Shown here: positions 15,375 to 23,229 of the stretch, in pieces
Layout: each line of letters opens with the position of its first letter
Position numbering within the stretch: position 1 is the stretch's first letter
NCBI GenBank assembly: GCA_013284265.1
Contig: JABTBR010000053.1
Span: forward strand, 1-50,038
Direction of reading: 5' to 3'
DNA length: 50,038 nt
Source of the DNA: Oxalobacteraceae bacterium
GTDB taxonomy: Bacteria; Pseudomonadota; Gammaproteobacteria; Burkholderiales; Burkholderiaceae_D
Notes under the pieces: model-generated
Seen by the model: the letters and a program-made list of their open reading frames with translations, nothing else
Told to the model about the DNA's origin: nothing
Databases searched by the model: none
Program-made: the position numbers and the translations under genes

Positions 15375-15857
15375 TTGATCGAAGAATTGATAGGCCTGCT
15401 CTCGTGCAATGACCTGAACCCGGCCGAAGTCGCGGCGATTGCCGAACTGGTGAAGAAAGCCCCTGAGGATCCCGAGCTGCACTGGATTGAAGACCCGGCT
15501 CAGGCCATGACGCATGCCATCCTCAACAACATGACGGATTACATCGCGGAGAGCGACAAAATAGATGAACTCCATGAACAATTGGAGGAGATGTTTACCG
15601 ATCCTTTGCCAGCCTTCCCTTACGACGATGAAGCCGTACAAGAGAGCTCCTTCGCCTATTTCAAGTGGCTGGACGAGATACTCGCCCAAAGGGGTAGCGA
15701 CATTGGTGGCTATGAGCTGCTCTCCATCGACGACGGTGTCGACGATTACATCCGCGTCGCCGTCGTCAACCGCAAGGACACAGCACGAATACTGGAACTT
15801 GCGCTGCTACTTGAGTTCCGTATCTCCCGGGAGAATGGCACTTCGTCCTGGCAGTGA
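15375..15857 (+). CDS. Unknown acidic cytoplasmic protein
   Basis: I do not recognise this 160-residue protein with confidence. It is strongly acidic and mostly helical in the first half (ELIGLLSCNDLNPAEVAAIA, DKIDELHEQLEEMFTD). The second half looks alpha/beta (GGYELLSIDDGVDDYIRVAVV, then RKDTARILELALLLEFRI), which vaguely recalls DUF6630-type proteins. No signal peptide or membrane segment. The start is a TTG with AAGGAATTACA upstream. It lies between the toxin-antitoxin cluster and mnmE, and converges on mnmE with 20 bases between. An immunity or regulatory role is possible but nothing in the sequence proves it. Confidence 0.7.
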   Translation: MIEELIGLLSCNDLNPAEVAAIAELVKKAPEDPELHWIEDPAQAMTHAILNNMTDYIAESDKIDELHEQLEEMFTDPLPAFPYDDEAVQESSFAYFKWLDEILAQRGSDIGGYELLSIDDGVDDYIRVAVVNRKDTARILELALLLEFRISRENGTSSWQ

Positions 15858-15877
15858 CCTCCCTCTGACATCACGCG

Positions 15878-17257
15878 CTATTTGCCGATACAGAAGCGCC
15901 CAAAAATCACCCCCAGCAAATCGTCCGACGAGAACGCGCCGGTGATGCTCGACAGCTGCACCTGGGCCAGCCGCAGCTCCTCGGCGAACAGGTCGAGCGA
16001 CTGGTCGTTCTGGGCCGCGTGCTCGCCGGCCCGGTCCAGATGGGCACCGGCGTTTTTCAGTGCGATCAGATGGCGTTCGCGCGCCAGGTACAGCGACTCG
16101 CCGGTCTGCTGCCAGCCGGCGATGCGCAGCAGTTCGGCGCGCAGCAGGTCGATGCCGATATGCTCGTGCGCCGACAGATACACATGGGTCGCATCCTCCA
16201 TCACATCGACGCCCGCCTTGTGGCCGGACAGGTCGATCTTGTTCCAGATGCGCAGCACCGGCACGCCGGCCGGGAAGGCGGCGACAATGCCTTCGTCGGC
16301 ACGCGACGGGCCGTGGTCGGCGTCGAGCAGATGCAGGATCACATCGGCCTTGCCCACTTCGCCCCAGGTGCGCTCGATGCCGATACGCTCGACCACATCG
16401 ACCGCTTCATCGATGGTGCGGATGCCTGCCGTGTCGATGATATTGAGCGGAATACCTTCGATCTGGATCGTCTCGCTGACCTTGTCGCGCGTGGTTCCGG
16501 CGATCGGGGTGACGATGGCCACGTCCGATCCGGCCAGCGCGTTCAGCAGCGACGACTTGCCCACATTCGGCTGCCCCACCAGCACCACATTCAGTCCCTC
16601 GCGCAGCAGCGCGCCTTGCGCCGCCTGGCGGAACACGGTTTCCAGCGCGGCCACGATGCCGGCCAGCTGGCCGCGCGCGTCCGATTTCTCCAGGAAGTCG
16701 ATTTCCTCTTCCGGGAAATCGAGCGTGGCCTCGACCAGCATGCGCAGATTGGTCACGCCGTCGACCAGATTGTTCACCGTCCTGGAGAAGGCGCCCGACA
16801 GCGACTGCGAGGCCGACTTGGCGGCCGCCTCGGTGGAAGCGTCGATCAGATCGGCCACCGCCTCGGCCTGGGCCAGGTCGAGCTTGTCGTTCAGATAGGC
16901 GCGGCGGGTGAATTCGCCCGGCTCGGCCAGCCGCAGCCCGGCTTCCTGCCCCGCTTCGAGCACCCGCGCCAACAGCAGCTGCATGACGATCGGGCCGCCG
17001 TGGCCTTGCAGTTCCAGCACGTCTTCCCCGGTGTAGGAATGCGGCCCCTTGAAGTAGATCGCGATGCCCTGGTCGATCAGCGTGCCGTCGGCCTGTTTAA
17101 AGGGCAGATAACTGGCATGGCGCGGCGCCAGCGTGGCCGTGCCGAATAACGCTGTGATCAGGCCTTGCAGATTTTTACCGGAGGCGCGTACGACGCCGAT
17201 GCCGCCTCGGCCCGGTGCGGTGGCGATGGCGGCGATGGGGGAAGAGTCGAGGTTCAT
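15878..17257 (-). CDS. mnmE: tRNA modification GTPase MnmE (TrmE)
   Basis: A 459-residue GTPase which with MnmG makes the 5-carboxymethylaminomethyl (or methylamino) group on U34 of certain tRNAs. The N-terminal folate-binding domain opens with PIAAIATAPGRGGIGVVRAS. The G domain carries G1 GQPNVGKSS, G3 DTAG and G4 NKID. The C-terminus is the invariant FGRFCIGK, whose cysteine is essential in the family. The ATG at 17257 fits the usual N-terminus, although no clear ribosome site precedes it. An intrinsic terminator separates it from yidC, so it needs its own promoter in the short gap 17258-17300 or reads through. Confidence 0.95.
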   Translation of the reverse strand: MNLDSSPIAAIATAPGRGGIGVVRASGKNLQGLITALFGTATLAPRHASYLPFKQADGTLIDQGIAIYFKGPHSYTGEDVLELQGHGGPIVMQLLLARVLEAGQEAGLRLAEPGEFTRRAYLNDKLDLAQAEAVADLIDASTEAAAKSASQSLSGAFSRTVNNLVDGVTNLRMLVEATLDFPEEEIDFLEKSDARGQLAGIVAALETVFRQAAQGALLREGLNVVLVGQPNVGKSSLLNALAGSDVAIVTPIAGTTRDKVSETIQIEGIPLNIIDTAGIRTIDEAVDVVERIGIERTWGEVGKADVILHLLDADHGPSRADEGIVAAFPAGVPVLRIWNKIDLSGHKAGVDVMEDATHVYLSAHEHIGIDLLRAELLRIAGWQQTGESLYLARERHLIALKNAGAHLDRAGEHAAQNDQSLDLFAEELRLAQVQLSSITGAFSSDDLLGVIFGRFCIGK

Positions 17258-17300
17258 AAGGGGATTGTAATTTATCGGGGAGCTTACGGTACGGCGCATA

Positions 17301-17329
17301 AAAAAACCCGCGCTCGGCGCGGGTTTTTT
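17301..17329 (-). terminator. Intrinsic terminator between yidC and mnmE
   Basis: CCCGCGC-TCG-GCGCGGG (17307-17323) is flanked by six A on one side and six T on the other, so it works in either direction. On the minus strand it closes the rpmH-rnpA-yidD-yidC operon, 18 bases after the yidC stop. Confidence 0.87.
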
Positions 17330-17347
17330 AGCCACAGCGCTAAGCGC

Positions 17348-19045
17348 TTAGGCGGCTGCCGGAGCAGCGTATTTTTTCGAGATCACGTACTGCTGGCCAA
17401 TCGACAGCACGTTGTTCACTACCCAGTACAGCACCAGGCCGGATGGGAAGAAGAAGAACATGACCGAGAATGCCAGTGGCATGAACAGCATCATTTTCGC
17501 CTGCATCGGATCGGCCGGGGCCGGGTTCAGCTTGGTGGTGATGTACATCGAGATCGCGTACAGCACCGGCAGGATGAACCATGGGTCGGGTGCGGCCAGG
17601 TTGGTGATCCAGCCGATCCACGGCGCGCCGCGGATTTCCACCGACGCCTGCAGCACCCAGTACAGGGCGATAAACACCGGCATCTGCACCAGGATAGGCA
17701 GGCAGCCGCCCAGCGGGTTGATCTTCTCGGTCTTGTACAGCTCCATCGTGGCCTGGTTCATCTTGGCCGGATCGCCTTTATAGCGCTCGCGGATGGCCTG
17801 CATCTTCGGCGTGACCAGCTTGACCTTGGCCATGCTGCGGTAACCGGCGGCCGACAGCGGGAAGAAGGCCAGCTTGATCAGGATCGTGAAGACGATGATG
17901 GTCCAGCCCCAGTTGCCCAGGATTTTATGCAGCTGTTCCATGACCCAGAAGATAGGCTTGGCGATGATGGTCAGGAAGCCATAGTCCTTCACCAGTTCCA
18001 GGCCCGGCGCGACTTTGTCGAGCAGCTTGGCTTCCTGCGGACCGGAATACAGCTTCGCTTCGTTGGCGACGCTGGCGCCAGGCGCCAGGGTGCCCAGCGG
18101 CTGCACCGTACCGATCGCGTACAGATTGGTGTCGACCTTCTTGGTGAAGATCTCGCGCGCCAGCTTGTCCTGCGGGACCAGGGCGGAGACGAAGAAGTGC
18201 TGGGAAATCGCGGTCCAGCCATTGTCGGCCTTCACAGGATGATCCTGCACCACCGGCTTGCCGGTCTTGGCCGCTTCCACAGCGGCTTTTTCCACCGATT
18301 CAAACTGCAGCTTCTTGTACTTGTCGGCGTCGGTGTACAGCGTCGGGCCGGTGTAGCTGCTGTTGAAGTAGGAGTCGCCCTCGGGCTTGTTGCCGTCGTG
18401 GACCAGCTGCATGTACAGCTCAGGCTTGAGCGGCGCGGTGCCGACGTTGCTCACATCGTGGCGCACATCGATCACGTAGTCGCCGCGCTTGAAGGTGAAG
18501 GTCTTGGTCAGCTTGACGCCGCCCTGCTCCGCCTCGAGCACCAGTTGCACCTGATTGCCGTCGGCCAGGGTGCGCACACCCGGTTTGGCGACGAAGCCGG
18601 TGTTGTGGTTCGGCAGGCCAGGCGCGCCCACCAGGCCGGTCTGGGCCAGATAGGTGCGCTTGGCGCTACGGTCGAACAGCACCTGGTTCTTGGTCGGATC
18701 GATGCCGTCCTTGAACTTGAGCAGTTCCAGGCGCGTGATCTGGCCGCCCAGGGTGTCGATGTCGGCACGCACCAGGTCGGTGGTGATGACGATGCGCTCG
18801 TTCTTGAACGCTTCGGCGGCAGGCGCGGCGCCCGGCAACGCGGCGGCGCCGGTGGCGGCACTGGCCAAGGCGCTGGCGGCGGCCGGCAGATCGGATTTTT
18901 TCGCGTCGCCGGCCTTGGCGATTTGCTCAGGCGGCGGCGGGGCGAACATGGAAGGTTTGCCATTCGAGACCATCCAGTTGTTCCATAGAACTACCAGCGA
19001 CACGGCAAACACGATCCACAGGATGGTACGTTTATTGATATCCAT
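17348..19045 (-). CDS. yidC: Membrane protein insertase YidC
   Basis: A 565-residue inner-membrane insertase acting with or without SecYEG. The N-terminal membrane anchor (TILWIVFAVSLVVLWNNWMV) is followed by an Ala/Pro linker and the large periplasmic beta-domain of gram-negative YidC. The conserved core is at about 355-545: NWGWTIIVFTILIKLAFFPL, KMQAIRERYKGDPAKMNQ, PLGGCLPILVQMPVFIALYW and the final FPSGLVLYWVVNNVLSIGQQ segment. The positively charged groove Arg lies in the KLAFFPLSAAGYRSMAK region. Third or fourth gene of the rpmH operon, 15 bases after yidD. Confidence 0.97.
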   Translation of the reverse strand: MDINKRTILWIVFAVSLVVLWNNWMVSNGKPSMFAPPPPEQIAKAGDAKKSDLPAAASALASAATGAAALPGAAPAAEAFKNERIVITTDLVRADIDTLGGQITRLELLKFKDGIDPTKNQVLFDRSAKRTYLAQTGLVGAPGLPNHNTGFVAKPGVRTLADGNQVQLVLEAEQGGVKLTKTFTFKRGDYVIDVRHDVSNVGTAPLKPELYMQLVHDGNKPEGDSYFNSSYTGPTLYTDADKYKKLQFESVEKAAVEAAKTGKPVVQDHPVKADNGWTAISQHFFVSALVPQDKLAREIFTKKVDTNLYAIGTVQPLGTLAPGASVANEAKLYSGPQEAKLLDKVAPGLELVKDYGFLTIIAKPIFWVMEQLHKILGNWGWTIIVFTILIKLAFFPLSAAGYRSMAKVKLVTPKMQAIRERYKGDPAKMNQATMELYKTEKINPLGGCLPILVQMPVFIALYWVLQASVEIRGAPWIGWITNLAAPDPWFILPVLYAISMYITTKLNPAPADPMQAKMMLFMPLAFSVMFFFFPSGLVLYWVVNNVLSIGQQYVISKKYAAPAAA

Positions 19046-19060
19046 TAGGGTATACAGGGG

Positions 19061-19321
19061 TCAGGAGTGGTTGCAACCGCAAGCGGTTGTTGAAGAATTG
19101 GTGCCGTCAGCCGGCGGGACCGGATCGAGGCCACCCGCATTCCAGGGGTGGCAGCGGCACACGCGTTTGACGGCAAGCAGACTGCCTTTGGCGGCGCCAT
19201 GCACCTGCAGCGCTTCCAGCGCATAGTTCGAGCAGCTTGGATAGAAGCGGCAACGCGGCCCCATCAGCGGACTGATCGTCAGCTGGTAGGCCCGCAGCAG
19301 GAAGCGCAGCACGCTGTTCAT
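19061..19321 (-). CDS. yidD: Membrane protein insertion efficiency factor YidD
   Basis: An 86-residue protein with the complete YidD pattern: YQLTISPLMGPRCRFYPSCS, NYALEALQVHG, KGSLLAVKRVCRCHPWNAGG and LDPVP. It is a small membrane-associated partner of YidC. The start ATG overlaps the rnpA stop as ATGA, so the two are translationally coupled; yidC follows after 15 bases. Confidence 0.95.
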   Translation of the reverse strand: MNSVLRFLLRAYQLTISPLMGPRCRFYPSCSNYALEALQVHGAAKGSLLAVKRVCRCHPWNAGGLDPVPPADGTNSSTTACGCNHS

Positions 19322-19821
19322 GGCGCGGCTTGAATATCAGGGGGTGCGTCGGCTGCGACCGGGGCCGGGGCCTCGGTTGCGGCCGGGGCGGCACGCGCGG
19401 CTTTCGCCGCCAGCGCCGCCTGCGCAGCGAACAGACGTGACAATTCGACCCGCAGCGCCGCTTTCAGCGCTGTGGTCGTAGCCGGTCCGCTCTTGCTGTT
19501 GACTGGCTTGGCCAGGCGCACCACGCAATCGATCGCCGGCAAGCCGGTGACGCGGAACAGCTCGCGGGTGATGCGCTTGATCGTGTTGCGCGTGGCGGCA
19601 CGCGGCGCAAAGCGCTTGGCCACCACGACGCCCAGCCGCGCATGCGGCAATTGGTTCAGACGGGTGTAGAGCACGAAATGCGCGGTTTTTTGCGTAGGGC
19701 GCAAACGAAAAACGGATGAAAATTCATCCGTTTTAACGATACGCCGAACGCGCGCGAAGTCGTGTGAACCTTCGCCTGTCGAGCCGCTTGAAATACAGCT
19801 TTCCACGCGATCAGCTAGCAA
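19318..19821 (-). CDS. rnpA: Ribonuclease P protein component
   Basis: The protein subunit of RNase P, which assists the catalytic RNA in 5' maturation of tRNAs. The core runs from SHDFARVRRIVKTDEFSSVF through the RNR-type motif RFAPRAATRNTIKRITRE. It carries an unusually long Ala/Pro-rich tail of about 40 residues (ALAAKAARAAPAATEAPAP) beyond the fold; the family is normally about 120 residues. The start is uncertain: TTG at 19821, eight bases after the rpmH stop, is the longest choice, and a GTG at 19806 is another. No ATG is in frame before the conserved part. Confidence 0.9.
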   Translation of the reverse strand: MLADRVESCISSGSTGEGSHDFARVRRIVKTDEFSSVFRLRPTQKTAHFVLYTRLNQLPHARLGVVVAKRFAPRAATRNTIKRITRELFRVTGLPAIDCVVRLAKPVNSKSGPATTTALKAALRVELSRLFAAQAALAAKAARAAPAATEAPAPVAADAPPDIQAAP

Positions 19822-19829
19822 GGAATGGC

Positions 19830-19964
19830 TTATACAGCCAGACGCTTGCGGCCTTTTGCACGACGTGCGTTGAGCACATCACGGCCACCACGGGTAGCCA
19901 TACGAGCGCGGAAGCCGTGCGTACGCTTGCGGCGAACGACGGAAGGTTGGTAAGTACGTTTCAT
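19830..19964 (-). CDS. rpmH: 50S ribosomal protein bL34
   Basis: A 44-residue highly basic ribosomal protein: MKRTYQPSVVRRKRTHGFRA, then RMATRGGRDVLNARRAKGRK and RLAV. It is the canonical first gene of the rpmH-rnpA-yidD-yidC operon beside the origin. The start ATG follows GAGACCAAC, a weak ribosome site. The leader on this strand includes a hairpin at 20005-20019. Confidence 0.97.
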   Translation of the reverse strand: MKRTYQPSVVRRKRTHGFRARMATRGGRDVLNARRAKGRKRLAV

Positions 19965-20388
19965 GTTGGTCTCGCTAAAAAGCAAAAAAAATGCAAAATC
20001 GGGTCTGACGGCCCGTCAGTCTTTTGGTGCCAATGACATTTCGCGCACCTATGCCAACGCTACACGGCACAAGCTGGGTCCATCTCATCGCCCGCTAAAA
20101 TCCACGCTTACTCCATATTGACGTTCAAGTGAATAAACACGGAATACGGGCGGGGAACCCTGAATTATCAGCATTTTGCCCTCCCGTGTCAACTCCTGCT
20201 TGCTTTTGGCCGCCACCACGGGGGTGGTGAAAGTCAGAAAATAAGCGCCGTGCCTGTGGATAACTTTCTCCGGCGAGAGTAGAATAGCGCGTTACGTGTG
20301 GCGAGCCCGCGTGCCGGCGCACCTGTTTGGAACGCCGCAGCGGGCAGTATCGATACGCCCTCCCACACCTTTTCACAGTAGATGATTC
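19965..20388. other. rpmH-dnaA spacer, candidate oriC
   Basis: A 424-base divergent spacer. It contains a perfect DnaA box at 20255-20263, a one-mismatch box CTTTTCACA just before the dnaA start (near 20368-20376) and, inside the dnaA 5' end, CGTGGATAA at 20456. A perfect 7-base inverted repeat, CTGACGG-C-CCGTCAG (20005-20019), lies in the rpmH leader. TAGAAT at 20280-20285 could be the dnaA -10 box, placing the perfect DnaA box over its -35 region, as in DnaA autorepression. The box density is low for an origin, and no strongly AT-rich unwinding stretch is seen; the AT-rich end of the dnaA-dnaN spacer (about 21998-22050) is the alternative. Confidence 0.45.
20255..20263 (-). promoter_or_regulatory. 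DnaA box
   Basis: TGTGGATAA on the plus strand is the exact reverse complement of the consensus TTATCCACA. It lies 126 bases before the dnaA start. Confidence 0.7.
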
Positions 20389-21786
20389 ATGGATAATTTC
20401 TGGCAGACCTGTTCCGCGCAGTTGGAACTGGAGCTGACACCGCAACAATTCAGTGCGTGGATAAAACCGCTTATCCCCCTCGATTACGAGGAGGGCAAGT
20501 TGCGCGTGGCCGCTCCAAACCGCTTCAAGCTCGATTGGGTCAAGAGCCAGTTCGCCAGCCGCATCACGGCCCTGGCCTGCCAGTACTGGGAAGCGCCGAC
20601 CGAAGTGCAGTTCGTGCTCGACCCGCGCCTGTCCGCCCCGAAAAAAGTCGCGAACGTCGCGCCGGTGCCGGACAATAACGGCGGTGTCCCGAGCGGCAAC
20701 GCGCGCATGGCCGATCCTTCGCCCAGCGTGCCGGAACTGCCGGCCAGCGCCGCGCCACGGCGCGAGCAAAGCCGCATCAACACCGACCTGACCTTCGACA
20801 GTTTCGTCACCGGTAAGGCCAATCAGCTGGCGCGCGCCGCCGCGATCCAGGTCGCCAACAATCCGGGCGTGTCGTACAACCCGCTGTTCTTCTACGGCGG
20901 CGTGGGCCTGGGTAAGACCCACTTGATCCACGCGATCGGCAACCAGGTGATGGCCGACCAGCCAGGCGCCAAGATCCGCTACATCCACGCCGAGCAGTAT
21001 GTGCGCGACGTGGTGACGGCCTATCAGCGCAAGGGCTTCGACGACTTCAAGCATTACTATCACTCGCTCGACATGCTGCTGATCGATGATATCCAGTTCT
21101 TTGGCGGGAAAAGCCGCACGCAGGAAGAGTTCTTCTATGCGTTCGAAGCGCTGATCGCTGCCAAGAAGCAGATCATCATCACCAGCGACACCTATCCGAA
21201 AGAGATCACCGGCATGGATGACCGCCTGATCTCGCGCTTCGACTCCGGCCTGACGGTGGCCATCGAACCGCCGGAACTGGAAATGCGCGTGGCGATTCTG
21301 CTGAAAAAAGCCAAGCAGGAAGGCGTCACCTTCTCGGACGACGTGGCCTTCTTCGTGGCCAAGCATTTGCGTTCCAACGTGCGCGAGCTCGAAGGCGCGC
21401 TGCGCAAGATTCTGGCCTACTCGCGCTTCCACGGCAAAGACATCACGATCGACATCGTGAAGGAAGCCCTGAAAGACCTGCTGTCGGTGCAGAACCGCCA
21501 GATCAGCGTGGAGAACATCCAGAAGACCGTGGCCGACTTCTTCAACATCAAGGTCGCCGACATGTATTCGAAGCGCCGTCCCGCGAACATCGCGCGGCCG
21601 CGCCAGATCGCCATGTACCTGGCCAAGGAGTTGACCCAAAAGAGCCTGCCGGAAATCGGCGAGCTGTTTGGCGGGCGCGATCACACCACCGTGCTGCACG
21701 CGGTGCGAAAAATCGCGCTGGACCGCACCAAGAATCCGGAGTGCAATCATGAGTTGCACGTGCTGGAGCAGACGCTGAAAGGCTGA
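20389..21786 (+). CDS. dnaA: Chromosomal replication initiator DnaA
   Basis: A 465-residue AAA+ initiator that binds DnaA boxes and opens the origin. Domain I (1-80) begins NFWQTCSAQLELELTPQQFS. A variable linker follows to about 128. The AAA+ module has Walker A GGVGLGKTH, Walker B LLIDDIQFF and the sensor ITSDTYPKEITGMDDRLISR. Domain IV carries the signature GRDHTTVLHAVRKI, which contacts the box. The order dnaA-dnaN-gyrB on the leading strand is the ancestral origin layout; recF is missing between dnaN and gyrB, as is common in betaproteobacteria. Confidence 0.98.
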   Translation: MDNFWQTCSAQLELELTPQQFSAWIKPLIPLDYEEGKLRVAAPNRFKLDWVKSQFASRITALACQYWEAPTEVQFVLDPRLSAPKKVANVAPVPDNNGGVPSGNARMADPSPSVPELPASAAPRREQSRINTDLTFDSFVTGKANQLARAAAIQVANNPGVSYNPLFFYGGVGLGKTHLIHAIGNQVMADQPGAKIRYIHAEQYVRDVVTAYQRKGFDDFKHYYHSLDMLLIDDIQFFGGKSRTQEEFFYAFEALIAAKKQIIITSDTYPKEITGMDDRLISRFDSGLTVAIEPPELEMRVAILLKKAKQEGVTFSDDVAFFVAKHLRSNVRELEGALRKILAYSRFHGKDITIDIVKEALKDLLSVQNRQISVENIQKTVADFFNIKVADMYSKRRPANIARPRQIAMYLAKELTQKSLPEIGELFGGRDHTTVLHAVRKIALDRTKNPECNHELHVLEQTLKG

Positions 21787-21819
21787 TAGAACGCCAGCGG
21801 GCCGGCGCAGATGCCTTAC

Positions 21820-21916
21820 ACCCACGGCTAAAATCCGGGGTCTGACCCAGGGTCCGGAAAGGGGCTGCGCCCCGCCGGCCCCGGTGGGACCGGCCCCCAG
21901 CTCTTTGCCTTGGGTT
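21820..21916. repeat. Palindromic intergenic element, diverged copy 1 (dnaA-dnaN spacer)
   Basis: It starts ACCCACGGC (21820-21828), continues CCGGGGTCTGACCC (21835-21848) and ends GCTCTTTGCCTTGGGTT (21900-21916). The same blocks flank the cleaner copy at 40429-40489. The middle is replaced by other hairpins, GGGGC-TGC-GCCCC and CCGGT-GGG-ACCGG. The rest of the 274-base spacer ends in an AT-rich stretch before dnaN. Confidence 0.65.
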
Positions 21917-22060
21917 CAAGCAAGCGTCACCGGCCCCTCGGCACTAGTGCTAACCGCATTTTGCCCTTATGATTCAGGCAAGCCGCTACGCACAATCAGC
22001 AAGCAATATTAATAAATTTTTAACAATCAAGCATCGTTAAACTTACCATCGAGGATAAAT

Positions 22061-23167
22061 ATGCAATTGGTCAAAACCACCCGAGATACCCTTCTCCGGC
22101 CACTGCAGATCGTGAGCGGTATTGTCGAGCGTCGGCACACTATGCCGATTCTGGCCAATATCCTCATCCGCAAAGAGGGCGAAAGCGTCTCCTTCCTGTC
22201 GACCGACACCGAAGTGCAGATCACCACGCACGCCAACATCGGCTCCGGCAATGACGTCACCGGCACCACCGTGGCCGCGCGCAAGCTGCTCGACATCCTG
22301 CGCGCCCTGCCCGAATCGGGCGACGTGACCATGACCCTGCTCAACAAGCGCCTGACCGTGCAAACCGGTAAATCGCGCTTCGCCCTGCAGACCCTGGCCG
22401 CCGAAGAATTCCCGACCGTGCAGCAGGCCGAAAGCTACAACGCCACCGTCACGCTGCCGCAAAAAACCCTGAAGCACCTGTTCAACATGGTGCACTTCTC
22501 GATGGCCCAGCAGGACATCCGCTACTACCTGAACGGCCTGCTGCTGGTCCTCGACGGTAACAACGTGATCGCCGTGGCCACCGACGGCCACCGCCTGGCC
22601 TTCTGCCAGGTCGAGACCGAGCAAAGCTTCGAACGCCAGGAAGTGATCATCCCGCGCAAGACCATCATCGAACTCCAGCGCCTGCTGGAAGAGAACGACG
22701 AACCGGTGCAACTCGATATCGCGGCCAACCAGGTCAAGCTGACCTTCGCCGACATCGAACTGATCTCCAAGCTGGTCGAGGGCAAGTTCCCCGACTACAC
22801 CCGCGTGATCCCCAAAGGTTACAAGAACGAGTTCACCATCGGCCGCGACGAGCTGCTGCGCTCCCTGCAGCGCGCCGCCATCATGACCAGCGATAAGTTC
22901 AAGGGCGTGCGCTGCATCATGACCCCGGGCAGCATGAAGATCAGCTCCACCAACGCCGACCAGGAAGAAGCGGTCGAAGAACTGGAAATCGACTACGGCG
23001 GCGACAGCGTGGACATTGGCTTCAATGTCACCTATCTGCTCGACGTGCTGAATAATCTGAAGTGCGACCAGGTCAACATCGCCCTGGGCGACTCCAATTC
23101 CTCGGCCCTGATTTCGATTCCCGACAATGCCGACTTCAAGTATGTCGTCATGCCGATGCGGATTTAA
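22061..23167 (+). CDS. dnaN: DNA polymerase III beta sliding clamp
   Basis: A 368-residue three-domain clamp that encircles DNA as a dimer and tethers polymerase III. It opens MQLVKTTRDTLLRPLQIVSG, IVERRHTMPILANI and ends with the conserved DNADFKYVVMPMRI, which forms part of the peptide-binding pocket. Length is typical. GAGGATAAAT precedes the ATG. It follows dnaA after 274 bases that contain a repeat element and an AT-rich stretch, so it probably has its own promoter there. Confidence 0.98.
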   Translation: MQLVKTTRDTLLRPLQIVSGIVERRHTMPILANILIRKEGESVSFLSTDTEVQITTHANIGSGNDVTGTTVAARKLLDILRALPESGDVTMTLLNKRLTVQTGKSRFALQTLAAEEFPTVQQAESYNATVTLPQKTLKHLFNMVHFSMAQQDIRYYLNGLLLVLDGNNVIAVATDGHRLAFCQVETEQSFERQEVIIPRKTIIELQRLLEENDEPVQLDIAANQVKLTFADIELISKLVEGKFPDYTRVIPKGYKNEFTIGRDELLRSLQRAAIMTSDKFKGVRCIMTPGSMKISSTNADQEEAVEELEIDYGGDSVDIGFNVTYLLDVLNNLKCDQVNIALGDSNSSALISIPDNADFKYVVMPMRI

Positions 23168-23229
23168 GTTTTAGCTCAAACCGCAAGCAGTCCCCGCACC
23201 ACAGTCATCGTCATTTGAGAAAGCAGTCC

